Origin: JBQTKD01 sp052389435
GTDB taxonomy: Bacteria > Actinomycetota > Actinomycetes > Sporichthyales > Sporichthyaceae
Assembly: GCA_052389435.1 (NCBI GenBank)
Contig: JBQTIB010000070.1
Location: 1-24,386 of the forward strand
Length of the DNA: 24,386 nt
Direction: 5' to 3'
A model generated the notes under the pieces. The model saw only the letters and a program-made list of their open reading frames with translations, was not told the DNA's origin and searched no databases. Positions 15,558 to 24,310 of this stretch are shown here, one piece after another. The translations under genes and the position numbers were made by a program. Each line of letters starts with the position of its first letter. The first letter of the stretch is position 1.

Positions 15558-15986
15558 ATGTTCGAGGGTGTGCCCGCCGGCTACTACGAGGCCGTCGGTG
15601 GCGAGGAGTTCTTCGAGAAGTTGATCCACCGCTTCTACGCGGGCGTCGCGGAGGACGAGGTGCTCTCCGCGATGTACCCGTCGCAGGACATGGCGGGTGC
15701 GGAGCAGCGCCTGCGCATGTTCTTCCAGCAGTACTGGGGCGGGCCGCAGACCTACTCCGAGCAGCGCGGCCACCCGCGGCTGCGGATGCGGCACAACCCG
15801 TTCACCATCACCCTTGCCGGGCGGGACCGTTGGCTGGCGTGCATGCGCCGCGCGATCGACTCCCTGGACATGGACCCCGAGCTCGAACGTCCGCTGTGGG
15901 CCTACTGCGAGATGGCCGCGCACAGCATGGTCAACGCCGACGAGAACCCGGCCGCGGACGTCCCGGGCCGCAACCTGCTGACCTAG
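15558..15986 (+). CDS. glbO: Group II truncated haemoglobin (GlbO type)
   Basis: A 142-residue group II truncated globin. Matching M. tuberculosis trHbO residue by residue with an offset of 4 gives Tyr27 (B10), Tyr40 (CD1), proximal His79 (F8, in RMRHNPF) and Trp92 (G8), all group II hallmarks. QRLRMFFQQYWGGP and YSEQRGHPRLRMRH are near-identical in the family. It binds haem and oxygen; roles proposed in mycobacteria include oxygen and redox chemistry near the membrane. ATG 15558 lies 3 nt after the MscS stop with AGGA overlapping that stop, so it is co-transcribed with the channel and peptidase. The C-terminal extension beyond HSMVN is slightly longer than in mycobacteria. Confidence 0.95.
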   Translation: MFEGVPAGYYEAVGGEEFFEKLIHRFYAGVAEDEVLSAMYPSQDMAGAEQRLRMFFQQYWGGPQTYSEQRGHPRLRMRHNPFTITLAGRDRWLACMRRAIDSLDMDPELERPLWAYCEMAAHSMVNADENPAADVPGRNLLT

Positions 15987-15992
15987 GGTCAG
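15978..15992. repeat. 6-bp inverted repeat over the two convergent stop codons
   Basis: CTGACC and GGTCAG flank TAG, the glbO stop codon, and the second arm contains the TCA that is the multicopper oxidase stop on the other strand. With only 2 nt between the genes, this is the only symmetrical element at the junction. The stem is too short and lacks T-tracts for a confident bidirectional terminator. Confidence 0.3.
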
Positions 15993-17452
15993 CCGACCTG
16001 CACGACGCCCATCATTCCGGCGTCCTCGTGGTCGAGGACGTGGCAGTGGTAGACGCTGCGGCCGTCGTGGCCGCGGAAGTCGACCCGCAGCCGTACCTCG
16101 GTGAACGGCGGCAGGAGAACGACGTCCTGGGGCACTCCGAGTGGCGGCGCGCCCTCGGCCGGCCGTTCCCCGTCGAAGCCCAGCACGGTGAACTGCCACC
16201 CGTGCAGGTGGAACGGATGGAACATGTGGCCTTCGTTCGCCACGGTCCACTCCTCGACGCTGCCGGAGGCGACCTGCTGGTCGACCCGGTGGTGGTCGAA
16301 GAGCCTGCCGTCGATGGTGAACATGTTGTCCCCGTCGCCGAAGACCAGCCGGCGCCTGCGACCGACGGCCCGTGCCGGAGCGCGACGGGACACCTCGTGC
16401 AGCAGCGGCGCCGCGGGGCGGCGAGCCCCGGTGCCCGCACCGACGCCGACGCTCGCCAACGTCAGCAGGTCTTCACCGCGTTGGGGCTCGGTGCCGATCA
16501 CGGGAAGGCCTTCGAGCAGGTCGCCGTCGACGGTGGCGATCGCGTGGCTCAGCGCGAACCGGCCGGCCTCCCTCGGTTCCACGATCAGGTCCGCGCGACC
16601 GCCCGGCGGAATGGGCGCGACGGAGTTCCGCAGTTCGCGCAGGGCGTTGCCGTCCAGGCCCGCTTGAAGCACCCGGTGCCCCGGCAGGCGCAGCACCACG
16701 GTCCGCGACGGGCACCCGTTGATCACGCGCCACCGCTGCGGTCTCCCGACCTCGCCGAGGATGCGCGGGCTCAGGAACCCGTTGACCCGAATCTGCCCCG
16801 CGCGACGGCCGACGTGGCGATCGAAGTCGTCGGCGGGCCGCGGGCGGGAGGTCTCCTCGAGGTCGGCCTCGCTCAGCACGAGGACTCGGTCGACCGCGCT
16901 CGGGGCCCAGGTCCTCGCGTTCGGCACCACCAGCAGCGCTCCCAGCAGCCCGCCCGCAACCTGGTCGGCGACGTGCCCGTGCCGATGCGGGTGGTACCAG
17001 TGCGTGCCGAGCGGATGGTCCTCGGGGATCGCGATCCGGTAGTCGAAGCTCTCCCCCGGTTCGACGCTGACGAACGGGTTGTCGCCGCGCCCGGACGGAC
17101 TGACCCGCAGCCCGTGGGTGTGCAGGTTCGTCGGCTGGTTCAGGCGGTTGACCAGCCGGATCGCGAGCACGTCGCCGGGCGAGACCACCAGCGTCGGTCC
17201 AGGCGAGGAGCGGTTGTACCCGAACGCCTGTGTGTACTGCCCGCCCAACCACGTGCCGGAGTCGGCGACCAGGCGCACGTCCAACCGCCCGCGCGCGGAG
17301 CGGAGCACCGTCGGCTGCTCCAGCGCCGCCCCGCCGGCGCCACCCACCCGGCCCGCACCGGCCGCCCCGGCCGCACCGGCGACGGCGAGCCCGCCCAGGG
17401 CCAGAAAGGACCGCCGCGTGGGGCCGACGGCGTCGTCGGATGACGGGATCAC
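15989..17452 (-). CDS. Tat-exported multicopper oxidase
   Basis: About 487 residues. A twin-arginine signal TRRSFLALGG (12-21) with an Ala/Gly-rich hydrophobic stretch indicates folded export. All four copper-ligand blocks are present: HTHG (111-114), HWYHPH (151-156), HPFHLHG (412-418) and HCHVLDHEDAGMM (469-481), giving type 1 Cys470, His475 and Met480. It should oxidise phenolics or metal ions such as Cu(I) with reduction of O2 to water; the sequence does not show which. GTG 17452 gives a normal Tat leader; in-frame GTGs at 17488 and 17527 are alternatives. The next gene upstream on the strand (162-nt gap) is a CopD-like membrane protein, which favours a copper-related role. Confidence 0.92.
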   Translation of the reverse strand: MIPSSDDAVGPTRRSFLALGGLAVAGAAGAAGAGRVGGAGGAALEQPTVLRSARGRLDVRLVADSGTWLGGQYTQAFGYNRSSPGPTLVVSPGDVLAIRLVNRLNQPTNLHTHGLRVSPSGRGDNPFVSVEPGESFDYRIAIPEDHPLGTHWYHPHRHGHVADQVAGGLLGALLVVPNARTWAPSAVDRVLVLSEADLEETSRPRPADDFDRHVGRRAGQIRVNGFLSPRILGEVGRPQRWRVINGCPSRTVVLRLPGHRVLQAGLDGNALRELRNSVAPIPPGGRADLIVEPREAGRFALSHAIATVDGDLLEGLPVIGTEPQRGEDLLTLASVGVGAGTGARRPAAPLLHEVSRRAPARAVGRRRRLVFGDGDNMFTIDGRLFDHHRVDQQVASGSVEEWTVANEGHMFHPFHLHGWQFTVLGFDGERPAEGAPPLGVPQDVVLLPPFTEVRLRVDFRGHDGRSVYHCHVLDHEDAGMMGVVQVG

Positions 17453-17613
17453 CTCGACAGCATGACCCGTCGGCGCCCGCCCTGTCACCAGCGGTCGGGC
17501 TTCGACGGCACGCCCGACGATCCTCACACCACCCGCCGCGCGGTCGCGACCGGCCCGGGCAACCCCGCGACGACTCGAATGTCCCTGCCCCGCTCAGGGC
17601 AAGTGACGTTCCG

Positions 17614-18810
17614 TCAGCACGGGCCGTTGCACGGCATCGACGCGGCGGAAGCCCCGATCTGCTCGTGCAGGTAGTTCAGTCCCACGACGGCCGCTCCCAC
17701 GTACAGGGCGCCGAGCAGCAGCACCGCGACGCAGAGCGTCAGCGCTCGGCGCCGCGCGGGCGTCAGGCGCTCGTCCAGCGGCGCGATAGCCGCGGGCCGT
17801 AGCCCCGTCGTCCGCAGGCCTTTGGACCACGCGTCGTCCCGCTCGAGCCGGTCGACCTCGCGGCGGTGCCGCTGCGCACGCCCCGCCTCCGAAGCCAATG
17901 CCAGCGAAGCCGCCGCCATCGCGCCGAAGGCCGCGATCTTGGAGTACAGCAGGAGCAGATATTCGTGGCCGTACGGCAGCTGCACGACGTCCGACCACAC
18001 GTCGAGGTCGAAGGTCTGGGCCGTGAACGGCGCCTCGTACGCCACCTGTGCCGACAGCAGATACAGCCCGCTGACCAGCACCCCGGCGAAGGTCAGCCAC
18101 AGCAGACGCGCGAGGTGCAGGACCCGATCCTCGATCGCCCGGGCGGCTGCCCTGGACAGCAGTGATCGAAGGCGCGGGACGGCGAGGAACGCGAGCGTGC
18201 CCGCCACCAGAAGCCACAGCCCGCCGACGATCAGGTGCACCTGCAGCCAGAAGACGGCCAGGCCACTGGCTCGCTCTCCCAGCACGGCGGCAGGCAAGGA
18301 CCGCAGCACAACCGCATCGGGGAGGTCCAGGCTCGTTGCGGCAACGGCCACGAGAGTCGTGCCGTTCCGACGCTCTGGCGCGTGCACCTCTGCGGTGAAC
18401 CGCCACGTTCCGGGGCCGGTCACGATGGCGGTGCAGGAATGGACGCCGCGCGCGAGGGCCGGGTCGTTGAAGGACGTTTCCTGGCAGGCCGTCGACGTGC
18501 CGGGCCCGCCGCCGAGCTCGGCGAAGGTGAGCGATACCGCGTAGGGCGCGCAGACTCGGGTGTCGTCCCGGTTGCGGATCCGCATCTCCATCGTCACGTG
18601 GTTCGGCGAGTTCTCCTGCGCCAGCTCGACCCGACCTAGCGAGATCCGCAACGTGTCCGCGCCGTACGGCGTCGGGTTGCCGCCGCAGGCCTTGGCGGTG
18701 GGCAGGACCGCGGATGCGGCGGCCGGAACGGGTGCCGACAGCAGCGCGCTCGGCAGGGCCGCGAACACGGCGGCAAGCATCGTCGCGAGCGAACGGACGA
18801 GCCTTGCCAT
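17614..18810 (-). CDS. Exported-domain/CopD-like membrane protein
   Basis: A 398-residue protein. A signal peptide (residues 1-34, cut likely near AAASA) precedes an extracytoplasmic domain of about 140 residues with four Cys (42, 87, 109, 126), probably two disulfides. Four membrane helices follow at ~185-210, 232-254, 284-307 and 354-378, with a basic cytoplasmic loop (311-355) and a tail ending CNGPC. VHLIVGGLWLLVAGTLAF and YGHEYLLLLYSKIAAFG recall the CopD copper-resistance membrane domain; this is resemblance by eye. The ectodomain lacks a CopC-like His-rich start and I do not recognise it. ATG 18810 has GGAGGTGG upstream. The neighbouring multicopper oxidase suggests copper handling; otherwise function unknown. 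Confidence 0.7.
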   Translation of the reverse strand: MARLVRSLATMLAAVFAALPSALLSAPVPAAASAVLPTAKACGGNPTPYGADTLRISLGRVELAQENSPNHVTMEMRIRNRDDTRVCAPYAVSLTFAELGGGPGTSTACQETSFNDPALARGVHSCTAIVTGPGTWRFTAEVHAPERRNGTTLVAVAATSLDLPDAVVLRSLPAAVLGERASGLAVFWLQVHLIVGGLWLLVAGTLAFLAVPRLRSLLSRAAARAIEDRVLHLARLLWLTFAGVLVSGLYLLSAQVAYEAPFTAQTFDLDVWSDVVQLPYGHEYLLLLYSKIAAFGAMAAASLALASEAGRAQRHRREVDRLERDDAWSKGLRTTGLRPAAIAPLDERLTPARRRALTLCVAVLLLGALYVGAAVVGLNYLHEQIGASAASMPCNGPC

Positions 18811-19240
18811 CGCACCACCTCCGAGCAGGCGTTCCTCGAGCGTAGGTACGCGCCTCGGTCCGCGCCATCGGCCGCCCGGCCGGGTTCGTGGGCCAAGAAG
18901 GTCGACCGGCGGCGACCGGGCTGTTGCAGCCGCCGCCGGCCAACCAACCGAGACGGCCGCCGCGGAGGGTGGGGCCGCCCCGATCGAATGCGGCGCCGGA
19001 ACCGGGCACAGCCCGCCTGGTGGTCCGGCCCGACGCCGCGGCATCGTGTGCGCGCACGCGCGCTGGACTCGTCGCGAAGATTGGGACTTCTGCGCCGACA
19101 ACTGCCAGACGGGGCTCCCCCGTAGACGGATGAAGATCTCGTCCGGGGGCCGGGGACGGAGAGCTTTCAGCGTCCAACGGGTTGGGCGTGCGAGTCAACC
19201 CGCCGGCGCATTCTGTTCGCGGCAGGGCTGAGTCGTGTCC
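18811..19240. other. 430-bp intergenic region
   Basis: This is the longest non-coding stretch of the window. Open frames exist on both strands, but their translations are Arg/Pro/Ala-rich and resemble nothing known. On the minus strand TACGCT at 18844-18839 could be a -10 box for the CopD-like gene, with GGAGG in the resulting leader. A 7-bp inverted repeat lies at 19178-19202. No tRNA cloverleaf, riboswitch motif or long repeat was found by eye. Confidence 0.5.
19178..19202 (-). terminator. Possible hairpin terminator after the HD-Pnk gene
   Basis: CGGGTTG and CAACCCG form a perfect 7-bp stem around an 11-nt loop, 38 nt beyond the stop of the repair operon. There is no T-tract on the minus strand, so it would be a weak or non-canonical terminator. 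Confidence 0.35.
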
Positions 19241-20365
19241 CTAGCCGGCGGTCTCCCAGGCCACGGTGTGCGCCTCGGTCGGGTCGGGCGTCTCCCACTT
19301 GCGGACCAGTCGGTCGATCACCGCATCGGGCACCGGTGCCGGGCGCGCGCGATTGCGCGCCCGTAGGACAGCCGGCGGGGCCTCCAGGGACACGACCTCG
19401 ATCCGAGCGCGATAGTCCGCTGCCAGACCGATGCACAGGCGACGGGTGTGCCGCGACACGTTGGTGGCGTTCCAGACGAACGATCGCCCCGCCCGCAGGT
19501 GTTCTCGAGCCGCCTCGCGGGCCGCTGCGGCGACGGGCCCCTGGTCCGCCTTCGGCCCGATCCGGAGTTCGGCGCGCAGTGCGTCGAGGCTGACCACGGG
19601 AAGTCCCGGTCTGTTCGCGCCGATCCAGTGGTCCTTGCCCACTCCCGGGAGCCCGGAGAGCACGGTCACGGTGAGTCGGGAGTCGTCGAAGGCCGGGTAG
19701 TCGGGATCTCGGCCGTCGGTCCGGAAGTACCAGAAGCGAGCGTGGTCGGACGCGAACTCGCGCGGGCCGTCCAAGCAGCGTTGCTCTCTGCAGTACTGCT
19801 CGTAGAGTCCGATGTTCTCCAGCGTTTCGGCGTTGTCGGCGCAGATTCGGCCCAGGGCGTCGGCGGTGGCCAGCAGGACGAGGTCGGTGTTGGCGGCGAG
19901 CAGGCTGCAGCGGAATGCGATCCGTTCCGCGTCGGGCCGCGCCAGGGCCCAGAAGGGAATCTGATGATGCCTCACCAGTGCGGCCACGTGCTCCCGCCAG
20001 GCGATCGGCGCGCCGAGCTCCCACAGAATCCGACGCACCATCAGGTCGCCGCGTACGGAGTGTCCGTGCGAGGTGATGGATCCGTCGTCCTCAAACCTTG
20101 TGCAGTCCGGTTTGCCGATGTCGTGCATCAGGACGGCGGTGAACAGCCGAATCCGCTCCTCCGGCGGGCGCGCACGCCAGGCCGGCAGCTCCGCCAGGGC
20201 CTCGCACGCCATCCGGGTGTGCACGGCGACGTCGCCCTCCGCGTGATGGCGAGGATCCTGCTGGACGCCGACCATCCGGCGCACCCAGCCGAAGGTCTCG
20301 ACGATGCGGGCCCACGGCACGGACCAATCGGGTGGCGCCGGGCAGAGCAGCTCAAAGATCTGCAT
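19241..20365 (-). CDS. HD-Pnk type end-healing enzyme (HD phosphoesterase + P-loop polynucleotide kinase)
   Basis: A 374-residue two-domain protein. Residues ~30-200 form an HD phosphohydrolase domain: His49 (VAVHTRM), His81-Asp82 (LMHDIGKPD), His100/His102 (TSHGHS), His133-His134 and Asp169. Residues ~230-374 form a P-loop kinase: Walker A GLPGVGKD (238-245), Asp261 in SLDALR, where T4 Pnk-type kinases place the residue that activates the 5'-OH, then FVWNATNVSRHTRR and an Arg-rich lid (RARNRARP). This order matches Runella slithyformis HD-Pnk, which removes 2',3'-cyclic or 3' phosphates and phosphorylates 5'-OH ends. Walker A ends in Asp instead of Ser/Thr. ATG 20365 overlaps the ligase gene by 14 nt. 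Function is inferred from architecture and context. Confidence 0.85.
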   Translation of the reverse strand: MQIFELLCPAPPDWSVPWARIVETFGWVRRMVGVQQDPRHHAEGDVAVHTRMACEALAELPAWRARPPEERIRLFTAVLMHDIGKPDCTRFEDDGSITSHGHSVRGDLMVRRILWELGAPIAWREHVAALVRHHQIPFWALARPDAERIAFRCSLLAANTDLVLLATADALGRICADNAETLENIGLYEQYCREQRCLDGPREFASDHARFWYFRTDGRDPDYPAFDDSRLTVTVLSGLPGVGKDHWIGANRPGLPVVSLDALRAELRIGPKADQGPVAAAAREAAREHLRAGRSFVWNATNVSRHTRRLCIGLAADYRARIEVVSLEAPPAVLRARNRARPAPVPDAVIDRLVRKWETPDPTEAHTVAWETAG

Positions 20366-21137
20366 ACATCACCGCCGGGTCCGCGAGCAGGTTCGGAAGG
20401 ATCGGGCGGTCCGCCCAGTGCCTCCCCGACGCAAGGACCGTACTGAGGAACGTCGGGCGTACCCATTTGTAGCGGCCCACCGTTCGGCCGCCCTCCTCGA
20501 CCTTGACGTAGAGGCCCTCCATCTCCTCGGACGCGTCGGTCTCGGCGAGGACCCGGTGCGGATCGCAGCCGGCCTCGCCCGCGCTGCGGACCAGTAAGTC
20601 CCGCCAGTCGCCGGTGCGACAGGTCGACGGACCGACGAATCGCGTCAGCGCCGCCAGACTCGCGAGCGGCCCCTCGTGCAGGACCGGTACCGCCTGGATC
20701 GGCAGCCCGGCCAGCAGTTCGCGCCGGGCTGCGGTGGACAGGAACGCGCCCTCGCGGCGGTCCAGCACGTCGAATTCGCAGAACCAGTGCGGCAGGGCGT
20801 CGTAGAACACGGTGTGCTTCGCGTACAGCCATTCCCCGTACACGACGTAGCGCTCGCCCAACACCGGCCGCAGCCTGGACTGCAGCGCCCCGGCCCAGGC
20901 TTTGAACGGTGCGAACTGGCGCTCGCGCGGACCGCCCGTCAGGTAGTGCCCGCGGGATTGCAGGAGCAGCTCGCCGTCCGCGCCGAAGCTGATCGCTGCG
21001 TTGGCACCGTCGAGCTTCTCCTCGACGACGAGGAACCGGCCACGGATCGCCTCGAAGGGGACAGAGCCGAGGTCCTCGTCCCCGACCTGGAGTCGGGAGC
21101 CCTCGAGGTGCGGCGTCCGCGGGTACTTGCTGAACAT
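20352..21137 (-). CDS. Rnl2-like ATP-dependent RNA ligase
   Basis: A 261-residue nucleotidyltransferase ligase. Motif I is EEKLDGAN with Lys41 as the AMP-accepting lysine; further motifs are YGEWLYAKH (100-108), FCEFDVLD (119-126), EMEGLYVKVE (motif IV, Glu207) and RYKWVR (motif V, Lys224). The N terminus KYPRTPHLEGS is common in bacterial Rnl2-like proteins. It has no OB-fold or BRCT extension as in DNA ligases, so the sealing substrate is more likely RNA. It is the first gene of a two-gene operon, and its end overlaps the HD-Pnk start. The pair therefore encodes both healing activities plus sealing. The trigger, perhaps tRNA or other RNA cleavage, is not visible. Confidence 0.85.
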   Translation of the reverse strand: MFSKYPRTPHLEGSRLQVGDEDLGSVPFEAIRGRFLVVEEKLDGANAAISFGADGELLLQSRGHYLTGGPRERQFAPFKAWAGALQSRLRPVLGERYVVYGEWLYAKHTVFYDALPHWFCEFDVLDRREGAFLSTAARRELLAGLPIQAVPVLHEGPLASLAALTRFVGPSTCRTGDWRDLLVRSAGEAGCDPHRVLAETDASEEMEGLYVKVEEGGRTVGRYKWVRPTFLSTVLASGRHWADRPILPNLLADPAVMYADL

Positions 21138-21186
21138 CCCGCGAGTGTCGCAACCATGCGCCGTTGCGCGACAGCGAGTTTCGCGG

Positions 21187-21618
21187 TCAGCCGGTGGCGG
21201 AGACCGGCTCGAGGAACTGCTTGAGCGCCGCGGCCTCGGCGTCGGTGAGGCGCCGGACCCGTTCGGCGGCGAAGTCGAACGGCGTGAGCAGGGTGCTGCC
21301 GGTGCAGTACGGCCCCGCGGGATTGGGTTCGAGGTCGTCGAGCTCGCACTCGACCGTCATGCTCGCGGCGCGCAGTTCGCTGATCCACGTGGTCGCCACC
21401 AGCGGCTCGGGACGCGCGAGCAGCGGGCGGCGCCACTGGATGCGCAGCTTCGCGACGACGAGCGTGCCGAGCAGCGAGGAGGCGTCGGTGTCCACCAGAT
21501 GGAAGGCGAACATCCGCGCTCGGGCCTCCTGCAGGTAGTTGGCCCACGCGACGTTGTTGACGTGGGCGTAGGCGTCCATGTCGCCCCAGCGGATCTGCAG
21601 CTCGGTGATGTGCCGCAT
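21187..21618 (-). CDS. Hotdog-fold acyl-CoA thioesterase (4HBT-like), copy 2 of a tandem
   Basis: A 143-residue 4HBT/YbgC-like hotdog protein. IRWGDMDAYAHVNNVAWANYL near the N terminus is the family signature, with Asp15 in the position of the catalytic Asp of 4-hydroxybenzoyl-CoA thioesterase. It would hydrolyse an acyl-CoA in the cytosol; the chain or aryl group cannot be told. It follows its paralogue after 13 nt and is last in the ettA operon. It shares the same DMDAYxHVNN block with the first copy but is otherwise clearly diverged, so the two may have different substrates or form a heteromer. Confidence 0.87.
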   Translation of the reverse strand: MRHITELQIRWGDMDAYAHVNNVAWANYLQEARARMFAFHLVDTDASSLLGTLVVAKLRIQWRRPLLARPEPLVATTWISELRAASMTVECELDDLEPNPAGPYCTGSTLLTPFDFAAERVRRLTDAEAAALKQFLEPVSATG

Positions 21619-21631
21619 CAGAGGTCCGCCG

Positions 21632-22058
21632 TCACGACGTCGCCACGAGGAAGCGCTCGAGGTAGGTCCGCTCGTGCACGCGCAGCGGCCGCGGGCGGGT
21701 GCTGACCCGATCGATGCAGACCATGCGCGAGGTCGAGACGGCGTACTCCCCCGTCTCGTCGAGGACGACGTTGCGGGTCTTCACCGAGCTGTTGCCCAGG
21801 TGGGTGATCCAGCTGTGTACGAAGACCGGCTGCTCGCGGAACACCAGCGGACGACGGTAGGCGATCTCCAGTTCGGCGATCACCATGCCGTCGCTCGCCT
21901 CGGCGTCCGCGGCCTTCGGCGGCGCGTCGCCGAACCCGATCAGGAACCCCATGAACTCCAGGCGCGCCTGCTCCAGGTACCGCAGGTACACGGTGTTGTT
22001 CACGTGGCGGTAGGCGTCCATGTCGACCCAGCGGATCTGACACGCCGCCACGTGAGGG

Positions 22059-22066
<8 letters not shown>
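21632..22066 (-). CDS. Hotdog-fold acyl-CoA thioesterase (4HBT-like), copy 1 of a tandem
   Basis: A 144-residue hotdog protein with IRWVDMDAYRHVNNTVYLRYL; Asp17 corresponds to the catalytic Asp of 4HBT-type thioesterases. The core continues with AELEIAYRRPLVFREQPV and SSVKTRNVVLDE. GTG 22066 overlaps the ettA stop by 8 bases, indicating translational coupling, and the second thioesterase starts 13 nt after its end. A single 4HBT-like gene near ettA is usual in actinobacteria; two in a row suggest duplication, or splitting of a double-hotdog protein. Specificity unknown. Confidence 0.88.
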
Positions 22067-23723
<1,657 letters not shown>

Positions 23724-23729
23724 CCCCCC

Positions 23730-23735
23730 AGCCTA
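23730..23735 (-). promoter_or_regulatory. Possible -10 element of a leaderless ettA promoter
   Basis: TAGGCT on the minus strand is separated by exactly six G residues from the ettA ATG. If used, the message would start on the ATG; alternatively the G run acts as a Shine-Dalgarno sequence on a transcript from ssb. Both readings are possible. Confidence 0.35.
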
Positions 23736-23820
23736 TGGCGCCCCGGCGGGTGAGCCGGCCGCGGCCGGGGGTCGCCGAACGTGACCGTCCGCACGTCCGA
23801 CGGACCCCCCGACGCGGCGC

Positions 23821-24249
23821 TCAGGCTGCGTGCTCCGCCTCCTGGGAGACGAACCCCCCGGTCGAGCCCGCCCCGGGCAGCGACTCGGTGCCGGTCGGCC
23901 GCTCGGGCCGTCGGAAGGTGGAGATCCCGAAGGTCATGTCGTGCCCGACCTGGTTGGCGGTGATCTGCACGTCCTTGCCGGGACGCTCCCCGCCGTCCCA
24001 CTCGCGGATCTCCAGGCGCCCGTGCACGATGACGCCCTCGCCGCTGCGCAGGGAGCTGGCCACGTTCTCGCCGAGACGGCGCCAGCAGACGACCTCGTAG
24101 AAGCTGGTCGCGCCGCTCTCCCAGCGGCCGTCGCGCTGGTAGCTGGGCGTCGCCGCCAGCCGGAACTTGGTCAGCGGGCCGTTCGCGGTCTCCACGACCT
24201 TGGGCTGGCCGACACAGTTGCCGACCACGGTCACGTACGTTTCGCGCAC
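23821..24249 (-). CDS. ssb: Single-stranded DNA-binding protein, SsbB-like
   Basis: A 142-residue protein with one OB-fold: ETYVTVVGNCVGQPKV, then PLTKFRLAATPSY, SFYEVVCWRRLGENVASSL, GEGVIVHGRLEIREWD and VQITANQVGHDM. These are standard SSB blocks. The short tail (RRPERPTG and on to SQEAEHAA) lacks the acidic DDDIPF-type tip through which the main SSB recruits partners, so this is probably the second, specialised SSB. GTG 24249 is chosen because GGAGG lies 7 nt upstream and homologues start with M-x-E-T-x-V-T; an in-frame ATG at 24270 is possible. Upstream sequence beyond ~24311 looks unreliable. ettA follows 97 nt downstream. Confidence 0.9.
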   Translation of the reverse strand: MRETYVTVVGNCVGQPKVVETANGPLTKFRLAATPSYQRDGRWESGATSFYEVVCWRRLGENVASSLRSGEGVIVHGRLEIREWDGGERPGKDVQITANQVGHDMTFGISTFRRPERPTGTESLPGAGSTGGFVSQEAEHAA

Positions 24250-24310
24250 GTCGGGTCCTCCGATTCGCATCTCGACGGGCCGCCACCTCGGCGCCCGGGA
24301 CCCAGGACGT

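Noticed and set aside
18811..19240. tRNA, small RNA or extra gene in the longest gap
   Set aside because: The inverted repeat at 19178-19202 recalls a T-arm at first sight, but no acceptor or anticodon arms can be formed around it, and the open frames look non-coding.
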